Assembly: GCF_023716565.1 (NCBI RefSeq)
Contig: NZ_CP071848.1
Location: 930,001-994,000 of the forward strand
DNA length: 64,000 nt
Direction of reading: 5' to 3'
Origin: Vibrio sp. SCSIO 43136
GTDB taxonomy: Bacteria > Pseudomonadota > Gammaproteobacteria > Enterobacterales > Vibrionaceae
A program made the translations under genes and the position numbers. The notes under the pieces were generated by a model, which saw only the letters and a list, made by a program, of their open reading frames with translations, was not told the origin of the DNA and ran no database searches. Below are positions 49,136-58,170 of this stretch, piece after piece; the first letter of the stretch is position 1, and every line of letters begins with the position of its first letter.

Positions 49136-50107
49136 TTGAGGATCATTCAAATAATTCGAACGTCTTCACCAGTATGCTCCCACTGAGCTGGAGAGATTTG
49201 TTATCTACACTGTAGGCACATGGTCAACAGGAGATGGATAATGGGTAAATTGGTTGAAGGTGTTTGGCATGATGTCTGGTATGACACTAAAACAAGTGGT
49301 GGTAAGTTTGTACGTGAAGATGCAGGCTTTCGCCACTGGGTCGAAGATCAACCTGATGCGCCATTTGCACCAGAATCTGGCCGCTACCACCTCTATGTGT
49401 CTCTTGCCTGTCCTTGGGCGCACCGAACGCTTATTTTTCGCCAGTTAAAAGGTTTGACAGAGCATATAGGTGTGACCGTTGTCAGCCCAGATATGCTTGA
49501 AAATGGTTGGCAATTTGAGTCACCCGAGCCTTTGTATGGGTTCGAGTTTATGCATCAGATCTATACCAAGGCAAAGTCAGATTATACCGGCAGAGTGACA
49601 GTGCCGGTGCTTTGGGACAAGAAGACCCAAACAATTGTTAGTAACGAGTCTTCGGAAATTATTCGCATGTTCAACAGTGCGTTTAACTCCTTAACCGGAA
49701 GTCATGACGACTACTACCCACAAGTGCTGCACGATGAGATAGAGCAGTGGAATGACTTCGTTTATCCCAATATTAATAATGGTGTCTACCGTTGTGGCTT
49801 TGCGACCACCCAGTCAGCTTATGAAGAAGCATATGGTCAGTTGTTTGATGCGTTGGATAGAGTCGATGAGCATCTCGCCAAGCATCGCTTTTTGGCTGGA
49901 GATAGCATCACAGAAGCGGATTGGCGACTGTTCACCACTTTGGTTCGATTCGATGCGGTTTACGTTGGGCATTTCAAATGCAATAAGCAGCGCATTGCCG
50001 ACTACGCAAACATTCAAGGATACCTAAAAGAGTTGTATCAGGTGCCAGGGGTAAAAGAGACGGTCGATTTCTATCACATTAAGCGCCACTACTATTTCAG
50101 TCATACA

Positions 50108-50117
50108 GGTATTAACC
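50108..50117 (+). repeat. Target-site duplication, left copy
   Basis: GGTATTAACC directly precedes the left inverted repeat of the insertion sequence; the identical 10 bp follow the right end at 51366-51375. Confidence 0.95.
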
Positions 50118-51365
50118 CAGGGCGAGAGCATGAGTGCCTAATTATTGTTCGATGCATCAAGACCAGCGAGCAATACTTTGTCTAAATAATCATTGCTCAT
50201 CGCCGCTATCTTTTGTTTACGACGCACACTTGCTTTCTTGGTATTTTCAGAACGTAACATATTTAGTGCGATATGGCGTATGCAAGCCATGACTTCAGCG
50301 GCATTGTTTCGGTAAATTTGGCAACTGTCTTCATTCATCGTGGCATCAAGCACCCAATGCAAACTGTTTTCTATACCCCAGTGGCCACGAACCGCTGCTG
50401 CAAACTCTGTATTTGTGAGTTCTGCTGAACTGATATAGTAACGATATTCGAAAGAACTTTTTCCTTTATTATCAACACGGCAACTTAGTGCAAAACCAAT
50501 GGATTTTAGTCCTTTCCATTCGGGAAACTGTTTGGCTAGCTCGCCTGCGGGTAAGACATGGTATTCACGGGCTTCTACTCGACCATGCCCTTTTTCAATC
50601 GTGACATTTTGAGGTTCGCTTTTTGCAATTCTTTTCTCTTTAAGCGCATGTTGCACTGCTTTAAACAGTGACTCCTGATTTCCTTTCACTGCAAGGAGAT
50701 AATCTCCACCTTCATCGGTAATGGTGGCAGCAATGTTTGTTTGACAACCGATGGCATCAATCGAAACGAGGCAACCTTTAATATCTAGTAGCTGAAGTAA
50801 CTCTGGTATCGCTGTGATTTCATTTGATTTAGCATCGGTTTTTCGTTGTCCTACGACGACACCATTAGCGGTTGCAAAAGCGCTAACCATATGGATTGTA
50901 GACTGGCGGCTTTCACGATCGTATGAGCCTCTCAAAACTTTACCATCGATAGCTATCAACTCACCTTTTGAGCGTTGAGATATAGCCTGCATCCAGCTAG
51001 CAAAACTTGTTTGAAACTCAGTTGGTTCAAGGCGTGAAACGATACGTGCAATAGTGTCATGTGTAGGCAGACCATCTGGGAAGAAGCCTTTTTCTTGAAG
51101 CCAATCAAGGTGAACTTCACCAAAGTCTTCAATATCTTCCCATCCTTCACAACCTGCAATAACGGCACACACTACCAAAAACAAAACATCGAATAATGGG
51201 TAGCTAATTTTAGCTGATTGACGTGGATCTGTTAGGTGGCCAAAATGCTCAGAGAAAGCGTCGATGCTCATGAAAATACCCTCAAAAGGGAGTATATGAT
51301 CACAGCTAGATCAGATCGTCAAATCGATCCTATTTAGCTCAAAAAACGTTCATGATCTCGCCCTG
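50118..51365 (-). mobile_element. ISAs1-family insertion sequence, complete
   Basis: The element is 1248 bp. Its ends are imperfect inverted repeats beginning CAGGGCGAGAGCATGA (left) and CAGGGCGAGATCATGA (right, complement). A perfect 10-bp target duplication flanks it, fitting the 8-10 bp of the ISAs1 family. It carries one intact transposase gene on the minus strand. Intact ends, gene and duplication point to a recent insertion. Confidence 0.95.
50138..51271 (-). CDS. ISAs1-family transposase
   Basis: The 377-residue DDE transposase has the family N terminus (FSEHFGHLTDPRQSAKISYPLFD), LPTHDTIARIVSRL, the first acidic residue in IAIDGKVLRGS, the second in VSIDAIGCQTNIA, GDYLLAVKGNQ, and the final Glu region RGHWGIENSLHWVLDATMNED. 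It is uninterrupted, so the element is probably mobile. Confidence 0.95.
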   Translation of the reverse strand: MSIDAFSEHFGHLTDPRQSAKISYPLFDVLFLVVCAVIAGCEGWEDIEDFGEVHLDWLQEKGFFPDGLPTHDTIARIVSRLEPTEFQTSFASWMQAISQRSKGELIAIDGKVLRGSYDRESRQSTIHMVSAFATANGVVVGQRKTDAKSNEITAIPELLQLLDIKGCLVSIDAIGCQTNIAATITDEGGDYLLAVKGNQESLFKAVQHALKEKRIAKSEPQNVTIEKGHGRVEAREYHVLPAGELAKQFPEWKGLKSIGFALSCRVDNKGKSSFEYRYYISSAELTNTEFAAAVRGHWGIENSLHWVLDATMNEDSCQIYRNNAAEVMACIRHIALNMLRSENTKKASVRRKQKIAAMSNDYLDKVLLAGLDASNNN

Positions 51366-51375
51366 GGTATTAACC
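51366..51375 (+). repeat. Target-site duplication, right copy
   Basis: GGTATTAACC is repeated exactly after the right end of the insertion sequence. Confidence 0.95.
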
Positions 51376-51433
51376 CAACCCAAGTCGTACCTGCGGGGCC
51401 TGAGTTGGATTTAGACTCAGATCCAAAACGCAA

Positions 51434-52063
51434 TCACTTGTGAACTGCTAGGTAGGTGCCTGCGGCAATCATGATACCGCCCGCACCTTTGTTTAGACGA
51501 GCTTGGGCTTTTTCGGTTTTTAGCATGGTGGCAGCTTTGCCTGCCGCCAGAGCTATTAGCATCAATCCCATCATGAGGGCAATTAAGCTCAATACAGAAA
51601 CGGTTACGATGTCTTGGGCATTCAGACGAGTCAGATCGATAAAAGTCGGCAGGAAAGAGATGTAAAACAGGATCACTTTAGGGTTAGATGCTGATATTAA
51701 GAAGCCCTGAGTAAAGCTGGCTAGTGCATCGGTTTTGCTCTGTTTCACTTCAGTGTGATTGAGGTTATCACCTAGGGTTGGGAGCGTGGTGAACATCTTG
51801 TAGCCAAGGTACAACAGGTACAAAGCCCCAACATAACGAATGATGGTAAATACTTCTCCCCAGTTTTGCGCAATGGTCGCCAAGCCAAAACAAGCTAGGA
51901 TCAAATAGACCACATCACTTACAGCCATACCCAGTGCCAGCATTACACAACGTTTAGCGCCATGCACGAGCGCACGAGCCAATATGGCAAACACCCCAGG
52001 GCCTGGGGTAATACTAAAAACAAAGATCGCAATAAAAAAGGTGATAGCAGATTCTAGTGACAT
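51434..52063 (-). CDS. LysE/RhtB-family exporter
   Basis: The 209-residue inner-membrane protein has six hydrophobic segments and the N-terminal FSITPGPGVFAILARALVHGAKR motif, with a second block FLISASNPKVILFYISFLP. The family exports amino acids such as threonine or homoserine lactone-type compounds; the substrate is unknown. ATG 52063 is preceded by GAGGGA; seven more codons are open. It is convergent with the split reductase gene and overlaps its displaced end by ten bases. Confidence 0.9.
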   Translation of the reverse strand: MSLESAITFFIAIFVFSITPGPGVFAILARALVHGAKRCVMLALGMAVSDVVYLILACFGLATIAQNWGEVFTIIRYVGALYLLYLGYKMFTTLPTLGDNLNHTEVKQSKTDALASFTQGFLISASNPKVILFYISFLPTFIDLTRLNAQDIVTVSVLSLIALMMGLMLIALAAGKAATMLKTEKAQARLNKGAGGIMIAAGTYLAVHK

Positions 52064-52148
52064 GACGATATTCCCTCTTCGCAAGTAGCCAATGTACTAC
52101 GACTATCCCCCAATCGTCACCTGAAGATTTATAGAGTGGAGTAACATG

Positions 52149-52185
52149 CCGTTTACCGTTTACCGTTTACCGTTTACCGTTTACC
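52149..52185. repeat. Heptanucleotide tandem repeat, CCGTTTA x5
   Basis: Five perfect copies of CCGTTTA lie between the exporter promoter side and the tRNA-Tyr terminator. Confidence 0.92.
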
Positions 52186-52209
52186 GATTTTCCAAACCGC
52201 ATATACAAC

Positions 52210-52235
52210 AAAGCCAGCTCAATGAGCTGGCTTGT
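52210..52235 (-). terminator. Terminator of the tRNA-Tyr array
   Basis: The stem AGCCAGCTCA/TGAGCTGGCT with a short loop is followed by TTGTTG on the minus strand, 8 bases after the last tRNA. Confidence 0.85.
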
Positions 52236-52241
52236 TAAATA

Positions 52242-52326
<85 letters not shown>

Positions 52327-52407
52327 AGGGTGTTTTTATCCTTAACTGCGGTTTTCCCAACACGGCAATCAAGCGTTTCTCACAAGCTATGCTTGTAAAG
52401 AAGAATA

Positions 52408-52492
<85 letters not shown>

Positions 52493-52573
52493 AGGGTGTT
52501 TTTATCCTTAATTGCGGTTTTCCCAACACGGCAATCAAGCGTTTCTCACAAGCTGTGCTTGTAAAAAAGAATA

Positions 52574-52658
<85 letters not shown>

Positions 52659-52739
52659 AGGGTATTTTTATCCTTAATTGCGGTTTTCCCAACACGGCAA
52701 TCAAGCGTTTCTCACAAGCTGTGCTTGCAAAGAAGAATA

Positions 52740-52824
<85 letters not shown>

Positions 52825-52905
52825 AGGGTGTTTTTATCCTTAATTGCAGTTTTCCCAACACGGCAATCAAGTGTTTCTCACAAGCTATGCTTGTAAAGAA
52901 GAATA

Positions 52906-52990
<85 letters not shown>

Positions 52991-53069
52991 AGGGTGTTTT
53001 TATCCTTAATTGCGGTTTTCCCAACACGGCAATCAAGCGTTTCTCACAAGCGATGCTTGTAAAAGAATA

Positions 53070-53154
<85 letters not shown>

Positions 53155-53236
53155 AGGGTGTTTTTATCCTTAATTGCGGTTTTCCCAACACGGCAATCAA
53201 GCGTTTCTCACAAGCGATGCTTGTAAAGAAAGAATA

Positions 53237-53321
<85 letters not shown>

Positions 53322-53377
53322 AGGGTATTTTTATACTTAGCAGCGTTTTCCCAACACGGTTGCCAAGTGCGGAGCGC

Positions 53378-53405
53378 ATAATATCAAACACTCAAAAGCT
53401 GTAAA
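53378..53405 (-). promoter_or_regulatory. Promoter of the tRNA-Tyr array
   Basis: On the minus strand -35 TTTACA (53400-53405), 16 bp, and -10 TATTAT (53378-53383) are followed by a GC-rich discriminator (GCGCTCCGC), the mark of stable-RNA promoters under stringent control. Confidence 0.8.
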
Positions 53406-53604
53406 GGTATTTTTGTGAAAATTGGTTTGAATGCTTGCTTTTTCGCCTTGAGCGGTTAAAAGAGCGCTTTTGTGGGTAAAAAGTAGCTAATTCATGCTCT
53501 CTTACGGAATATTTATCAACCTTTACATTCCTTTACGCAACTGTGGATTTGTGTTGATAGAATAAAGGATTACAGAGACTTCACTCATTATTTGAGCTGC
53601 ACTT

Positions 53605-54648
53605 ATGAATAAACATGCTTTAACAATCTTCTTATGCGCCGCTGTGGTCAGCTTTTCTTCTCCTTCTATAGCTAAAGGTAAGCCGGGTGGTAATGCACGA
53701 GCTGTTGCCGTGGTGGCTGAGTCTGTCGCAGAGCATCAAATCTCACAAAACTTATCATTGGTTGGTAAGCTGGATGCAAGCCAGTCGGTGGTATTGTCGG
53801 CGGAAGTGGCGGGTAAAGTCGAGAAAATTGCCGTACGTTCGAATCAGGATGTAAAGAAAGGGCAGTTGTTAGTTCAAATTGATGATGCCAAGTCTCAAGC
53901 TGCGTTAGTTGAAGCCAAAGCCTATTACCAAGATCAGCAACGTATTTTGGGGGAGTTTCAAAAGCTGCTCAAGCGTGGAGCGATCACTCAAACCGAAATT
54001 GAAGGGCAAATTGCGACGGTAAATATCGCTAAAGCGCGATTAGATTCTGCTCAAGCGGACCTTAATAACCGTCATATTAAAGCGCCATTTAACGGCACGA
54101 TAGGTTTTGTCGATTTTAGTCGAGGTAAATGGTTAAACACTGGTTCTGAATTACTGACACTTGATGATTTGTCTTTGATGGAACTTGATTTACAAGTGCC
54201 AGAGCGTTATTTGTCGCAACTCGCCACAGGCATGAGCGTGACGGCTAAGAGTAAAGCATGGAAAAATGAAGTATTCAGCGGTGAAATTGTCGGTATTGAT
54301 TCTCGCATTAATCCTGAAACACTTAACGTTCGTGTTCGTGTACACTTTAGAAACACCGCTCGCAAGCTTAAGCCGGGCATGTTGATGGCCGCAGAGCTTG
54401 GTTTTGCTCCGATAAGTGCCCCTATCATTCCAGTTCAGGCGCTTGAATACTCAGGCACTAAGCGCTTTGTTTATGTTATTGGCGCAGAGAACAAAGTGAA
54501 ACGTACCGAAATCGAACTAGGGGCTCGCGTAGAGAACCAAGTGGTGGTGAACTCGGGTCTGAATATTGGCGATAAGATCGTTGTGCAAGGTGTGGTCAAT
54601 ATGCGTGATGGCGTGCAAGTCAAACCTCTGCCACAGGAAGGTAACTGA
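53605..54648 (+). CDS. RND efflux periplasmic adaptor (MFP) subunit
   Basis: The 347-residue adaptor has a signal peptide (MNKHALTIFLCAAVVSFSS, cleaved near SIAKG). Lipoyl/barrel-sandwich halves (SAEVAGKVEKIAVRSNQDVKKGQLL and IKAPFNGTIGFVDF) flank a coiled-coil hairpin (residues about 95-145), then a beta-barrel and a C-terminal domain (VVVQGVVNMRDGVQV). It bridges the RND pump to an outer-membrane channel; no TolC-type gene is adjacent. The pump gene starts two bases later. Confidence 0.92.
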   Translation: MNKHALTIFLCAAVVSFSSPSIAKGKPGGNARAVAVVAESVAEHQISQNLSLVGKLDASQSVVLSAEVAGKVEKIAVRSNQDVKKGQLLVQIDDAKSQAALVEAKAYYQDQQRILGEFQKLLKRGAITQTEIEGQIATVNIAKARLDSAQADLNNRHIKAPFNGTIGFVDFSRGKWLNTGSELLTLDDLSLMELDLQVPERYLSQLATGMSVTAKSKAWKNEVFSGEIVGIDSRINPETLNVRVRVHFRNTARKLKPGMLMAAELGFAPISAPIIPVQALEYSGTKRFVYVIGAENKVKRTEIELGARVENQVVVNSGLNIGDKIVVQGVVNMRDGVQVKPLPQEGN

Positions 54649-54650
54649 TC

Positions 54651-57600
54651 ATGCTGCTGTCGGATGTCTCGGTCAAACGACCAATTGTAGCGATCGTATT
54701 TAGCTTGCTACTGTGTGTTTTTGGTTTAGTTTCTTTCACTAAACTGTCGGTGCGTGAAATGCCCGACATCGAAAGCCCTGTGGTATCGATATCTACCCGT
54801 TATGATGGCGCTTCTGCCTCGATCATTGAGTCGCAAATCACATCAGTGATTGAAGATCAGCTTTCGGGTATCAGTGGCATTGATGAAATCACCTCAACGA
54901 CCCGTACCAGCTCATCGCGTATTAAAGTGACTTTTGAGCTAGGTTACGATCTAAATGTGGGTGCCAGTGACGTGCGTGATGCTGTCGCTCGTGCTCAGCG
55001 ACGACTGCCTGATGAAGCAGATGATCCGCTCGTCTATAAAGACAATGGTAGTGGTGAAGCTTCGATTTACATTAACCTGAGTTCTTCCGAGATGGATAGA
55101 ACTCAGCTAACGGACTACACCGAGCGAGTGCTGGAAGACCGTTTTTCACTGCTTTCTGGGGTAAGCTCAGTGCAGATCTCCGGTGGTCTGTATAAAGTTA
55201 TGTACGTCAAACTCGACCCAGAGCTGATGGCTGGTCGTGGCGTTACCACCACCGACATTACCACGGCTCTGCGCAATGAAAACGTAGAAAATCCAGGCGG
55301 TGAGGTTCGTAACGACACCATAGTGATGTCGGTACGTACTGCTCGTCTATATCAAACAGCGGAAGACTTTGACTACCTTGTGGTGCGTTACGCATCGGAT
55401 GGTTCACCTATCTATCTTAAAGACGTCGCCGATGTCTACATTGGTGCACAAAACGAGAATTCGACTTTTAAAAGCGACGGTGTTATTAACGTCAGTTTAG
55501 GTATTGTGCCGCAATCGGATGCCAACCCGTTGCAAGTGGCAAAAGCGGTGCACAAAGAAGTTGAGCAGATCCAGCAGTTCTTGCCGCAAGGGACTCGTCT
55601 AGCGGTCGACTATGACTCCACGGTATTCATTGACCGTTCGATTTCAGAGGTCTACAACACCCTGTTTATCACTGGCGGTTTGGTCATCCTGACGCTATAT
55701 ATCTTCATTGGTCAGGCGAGGGCGACCTTGATCCCAGCGATCACTGTGCCTGTATCGTTGATCTCTTCCTTTATTGCGGCCTATTACTTTGGTTTCTCAA
55801 TCAACCTGATCACCTTAATGGCACTGATCTTGTCGATTGGTTTGGTGGTGGATGATGCGATTGTTGTGGTCGAGAACATCTTCCACCATATCGAACGCGG
55901 CGAGTCACCTTTGGTGGCCGCTTACAAAGGTGCTCGTGAAGTAGGCTTTGCTGTCGTTGCAACAACTCTTGTACTGGTAATGGTATTCCTCCCGATCTCC
56001 TTTATGGACGGCATGGTAGGCTTGCTCTTCACCGAGTTCTCAGTATTGCTTGCCATGGCGGTGATTTTCTCCTCTTTCATCGCATTGACCTTGACCCCTG
56101 TTCTGGGCAGCAAAATCCTCAAAGCTAACGTTCGCCAAGGTGGTTTTAACCTGTTCATAGAGCGCATGTTTGGCAAGCTTGAACAGGGCTATCGTTACCT
56201 ACTGACCAAAGCGATGGCACTTCGTCTTCTTGCACCTGTGATCATCATTGCCTGTATTGGTGGCAGTTATTACTTGATGGATAAGGTGCCGGCTCAATTG
56301 ACGCCATCAGAAGACCGTGGGGTGTTATTTGCCTTTGTTCGTGGTGCAGATGCCACCAGTTACAATCGCATGAATGCCAACATCGATCTGGTTGAAGAGC
56401 GTTTAATGCCAATGCTGGGTCAAGGCGTGCTTAAGTCATTCAGCGTTCAATCGCCAGCATTTGGCGGCAACGCAGGTGACCAGACTGGCTTTGTGATCAT
56501 GATTCTTGAGGACTGGGAAGACCGTTCGGTGACAGCGCAAGAAGCTCTGGGTATGGTACGTAAACAGCTTACCGGCATCCCAGATGCACGTGTGTTCCCA
56601 ATGATGCCAGGCTTTAGAGGGCGCTCTAGCGAACCAGTGCAATTTGTTCTCGGTGGCTCAGACTATCAAGAGCTCAAACAGTGGGCTGAGTTGCTGCAAG
56701 ATGAAGCCAACAACAGTGCTTTGATGAATGGCGCTGAAATCAACTACTCGGAGAAGACCCCTGAATTGGTGGTTTCAGTAGATAAAGCCCGTGCTGCTGA
56801 GCTTGGGATCGCCGTTTCGGACATCTCAACCACACTAGAAGTGATGCTTGGGGGCAAAACCGAAACCACCTTTGTCGATCGCGGGGAAGAGTATGATGTT
56901 TACCTTCGTGGCGATGAAAACTCATTTAATAACGCAGCCGACCTGAGTCAGATCTACATGCGCACCAACCGAGGTGAACTTGTCACGCTCGATGCGGTGA
57001 CAAAAATTGAAGAGATTGCCTCGTCGATTCGTTTATCCCACTACAACAAGAAAAAAGCCATTACAGTAACGGCTAACTTGAATGAAGGGGTGACACTGGG
57101 GCAGGCGTTAGATTTCCTTGACCAGCAAGCGATCGAAAAACTGCCAAGTGATATTTCGGTAAGCTATTCAGGCGAGTCGAAAGAGTTCAAGGAAAACCAG
57201 TCAAGTGTATTGGTGGTGTTTGCCCTTGCACTATTGGTGGCCTACTTAGTGCTCTCTGCTCAGTTTGAAAGCTTTATCAACCCGCTGGTGGTGATGTTTA
57301 CAGTTCCGATGGGGGTATTGGGCGGCTTTATCGGTATGGTGGTGATGGAGCAGGGGCTCAACATCTATAGCCAGATTGGTATGATCATGCTGATTGGTAT
57401 GGTGACTAAAAATGGCATCCTTATCGTTGAGTTTGCTAACCAGCTTCGTGACCGGGGTGTCGCCTTCGAGCAGGCTGTCATTGATGCATCCGCTCGTCGT
57501 TTGCGTCCGATTTTGATGACCGCGTTCACCACTCTTGCAGGCTCTGTGCCGCTGATAATCTCAACAGGTGCAGGTTATGAGAGCCGTATTGCGGTGGGTA

Positions 57601-57803
57601 CAGTGATATTTTTCGGTATGGGCTTTGCGACTTTGGTGACTTTATTCGTGATCCCAGCAATGTATCGTCTGATCTCAGTTGCGACGCACTCACCGGGCTA
57701 TGTAGAATCTCTGCTAAACAAAGAACTGGCACACGATAACCGCGGACGCTCAACCCATGGTGATATCGGGCTAGAAACGACAGAGAGTAAAGAAAATGGC
57801 TGA
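54651..57803 (+). CDS. RND-family multidrug efflux transporter
   Basis: The 1050-residue HAE1-type pump has the N-terminal SVKRPIVAIVFSLLL helix, two large periplasmic loops, twelve membrane helices, and the proton-relay Asp pair in LSIGLVVDDAIVVVENI near residue 405. The second half has GIVTKNGILIVEFANQLRD-like sequence (IGMVTKNGILIVEF). It exports drugs, bile salts or metabolites with the adjacent adaptor. Several Vibrio RND pumps (Vex/Vme) exist; I cannot assign one. Confidence 0.94.
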   Translation: MLLSDVSVKRPIVAIVFSLLLCVFGLVSFTKLSVREMPDIESPVVSISTRYDGASASIIESQITSVIEDQLSGISGIDEITSTTRTSSSRIKVTFELGYDLNVGASDVRDAVARAQRRLPDEADDPLVYKDNGSGEASIYINLSSSEMDRTQLTDYTERVLEDRFSLLSGVSSVQISGGLYKVMYVKLDPELMAGRGVTTTDITTALRNENVENPGGEVRNDTIVMSVRTARLYQTAEDFDYLVVRYASDGSPIYLKDVADVYIGAQNENSTFKSDGVINVSLGIVPQSDANPLQVAKAVHKEVEQIQQFLPQGTRLAVDYDSTVFIDRSISEVYNTLFITGGLVILTLYIFIGQARATLIPAITVPVSLISSFIAAYYFGFSINLITLMALILSIGLVVDDAIVVVENIFHHIERGESPLVAAYKGAREVGFAVVATTLVLVMVFLPISFMDGMVGLLFTEFSVLLAMAVIFSSFIALTLTPVLGSKILKANVRQGGFNLFIERMFGKLEQGYRYLLTKAMALRLLAPVIIIACIGGSYYLMDKVPAQLTPSEDRGVLFAFVRGADATSYNRMNANIDLVEERLMPMLGQGVLKSFSVQSPAFGGNAGDQTGFVIMILEDWEDRSVTAQEALGMVRKQLTGIPDARVFPMMPGFRGRSSEPVQFVLGGSDYQELKQWAELLQDEANNSALMNGAEINYSEKTPELVVSVDKARAAELGIAVSDISTTLEVMLGGKTETTFVDRGEEYDVYLRGDENSFNNAADLSQIYMRTNRGELVTLDAVTKIEEIASSIRLSHYNKKKAITVTANLNEGVTLGQALDFLDQQAIEKLPSDISVSYSGESKEFKENQSSVLVVFALALLVAYLVLSAQFESFINPLVVMFTVPMGVLGGFIGMVVMEQGLNIYSQIGMIMLIGMVTKNGILIVEFANQLRDRGVAFEQAVIDASARRLRPILMTAFTTLAGSVPLIISTGAGYESRIAVGTVIFFGMGFATLVTLFVIPAMYRLISVATHSPGYVESLLNKELAHDNRGRSTHGDIGLETTESKENG

Positions 57804-58116
57804 TTTTAAATACAAAGACTTGCCTCAAGAGCAACAAGATAAGCTAGACGCCGCAGTGTTTCGTCGCTTACTTGCCCATTTGGATGACAATAAAGATGTG
57901 CAAAATATCGATCTGATGATCTTAGCGGGCTTTTGTCGAAACTGTTTCAGTAAGTGGTATAAAGCAGAAGCGGAAAACCTAGAGCTAGGCTTAGATATCG
58001 ATGATGCACGCGAGCGTGTCTATGGCATGACTTATGACGAGTGGAAGCAAAACCACCAACCAAAGGCAACGCCAGAGCAACTGGCGGCATTTGAGGCCAA
58101 GCAAAAGCCAGAATAG
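57796..58116 (+). CDS. DUF1244 family protein
   Basis: The 106-residue soluble protein has the small helical DUF1244 fold with LMILAGFCRNCFSKWYKAEA and VYGMTYDEWK. The CxxC in FCRNC might bind a metal. Its ATG lies within the end of the RND pump gene (8-base overlap), suggesting co-translation, although a functional link with efflux is not shown. Function is unknown. Confidence 0.88.
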   Translation: MADFKYKDLPQEQQDKLDAAVFRRLLAHLDDNKDVQNIDLMILAGFCRNCFSKWYKAEAENLELGLDIDDARERVYGMTYDEWKQNHQPKATPEQLAAFEAKQKPE

Positions 58117-58127
58117 CGTTCAAAAGA

Positions 58128-58157
58128 AAAGCCAGCAATTTTTTGCTGGCTTTTTTG
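58128..58157 (+). terminator. Bidirectional terminator
   Basis: The stem GCCAGCAA/TTGCTGGC with a TTTT loop is flanked by AAAA on the left and TTTTTT on the right. It serves the RND operon and the convergent lipoprotein gene. Confidence 0.92.
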
Positions 58158-58170
58158 TTAGGCTTTCGAC

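Larger units (their letters stand above)
49241..51443 (+). pseudogene. Glutathionyl-hydroquinone reductase gene split by an ISAs1-family element
   Basis: The gene resembles E. coli YqjG: MGKLVEGVWHDVWYDT at the start, the active-site Cys in LACPWAHRTL, DYTGRVTVPVLWD, and the C-terminal GST domain with ITEADWRLFTTLVRFD. Such Xi-class enzymes reduce glutathionyl-hydroquinones. At 50117, after HTGINP, reading runs into the insertion and adds about 22 foreign residues. Beyond the element the original frame resumes at 51376 and gives TQVVPAGPELDLDSDPKRNHL and a stop at 51443, overlapping the next gene. Only the last 20-odd residues are lost, so a nearly complete altered protein could still be made from 49241 to 50185. 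Confidence 0.9.
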
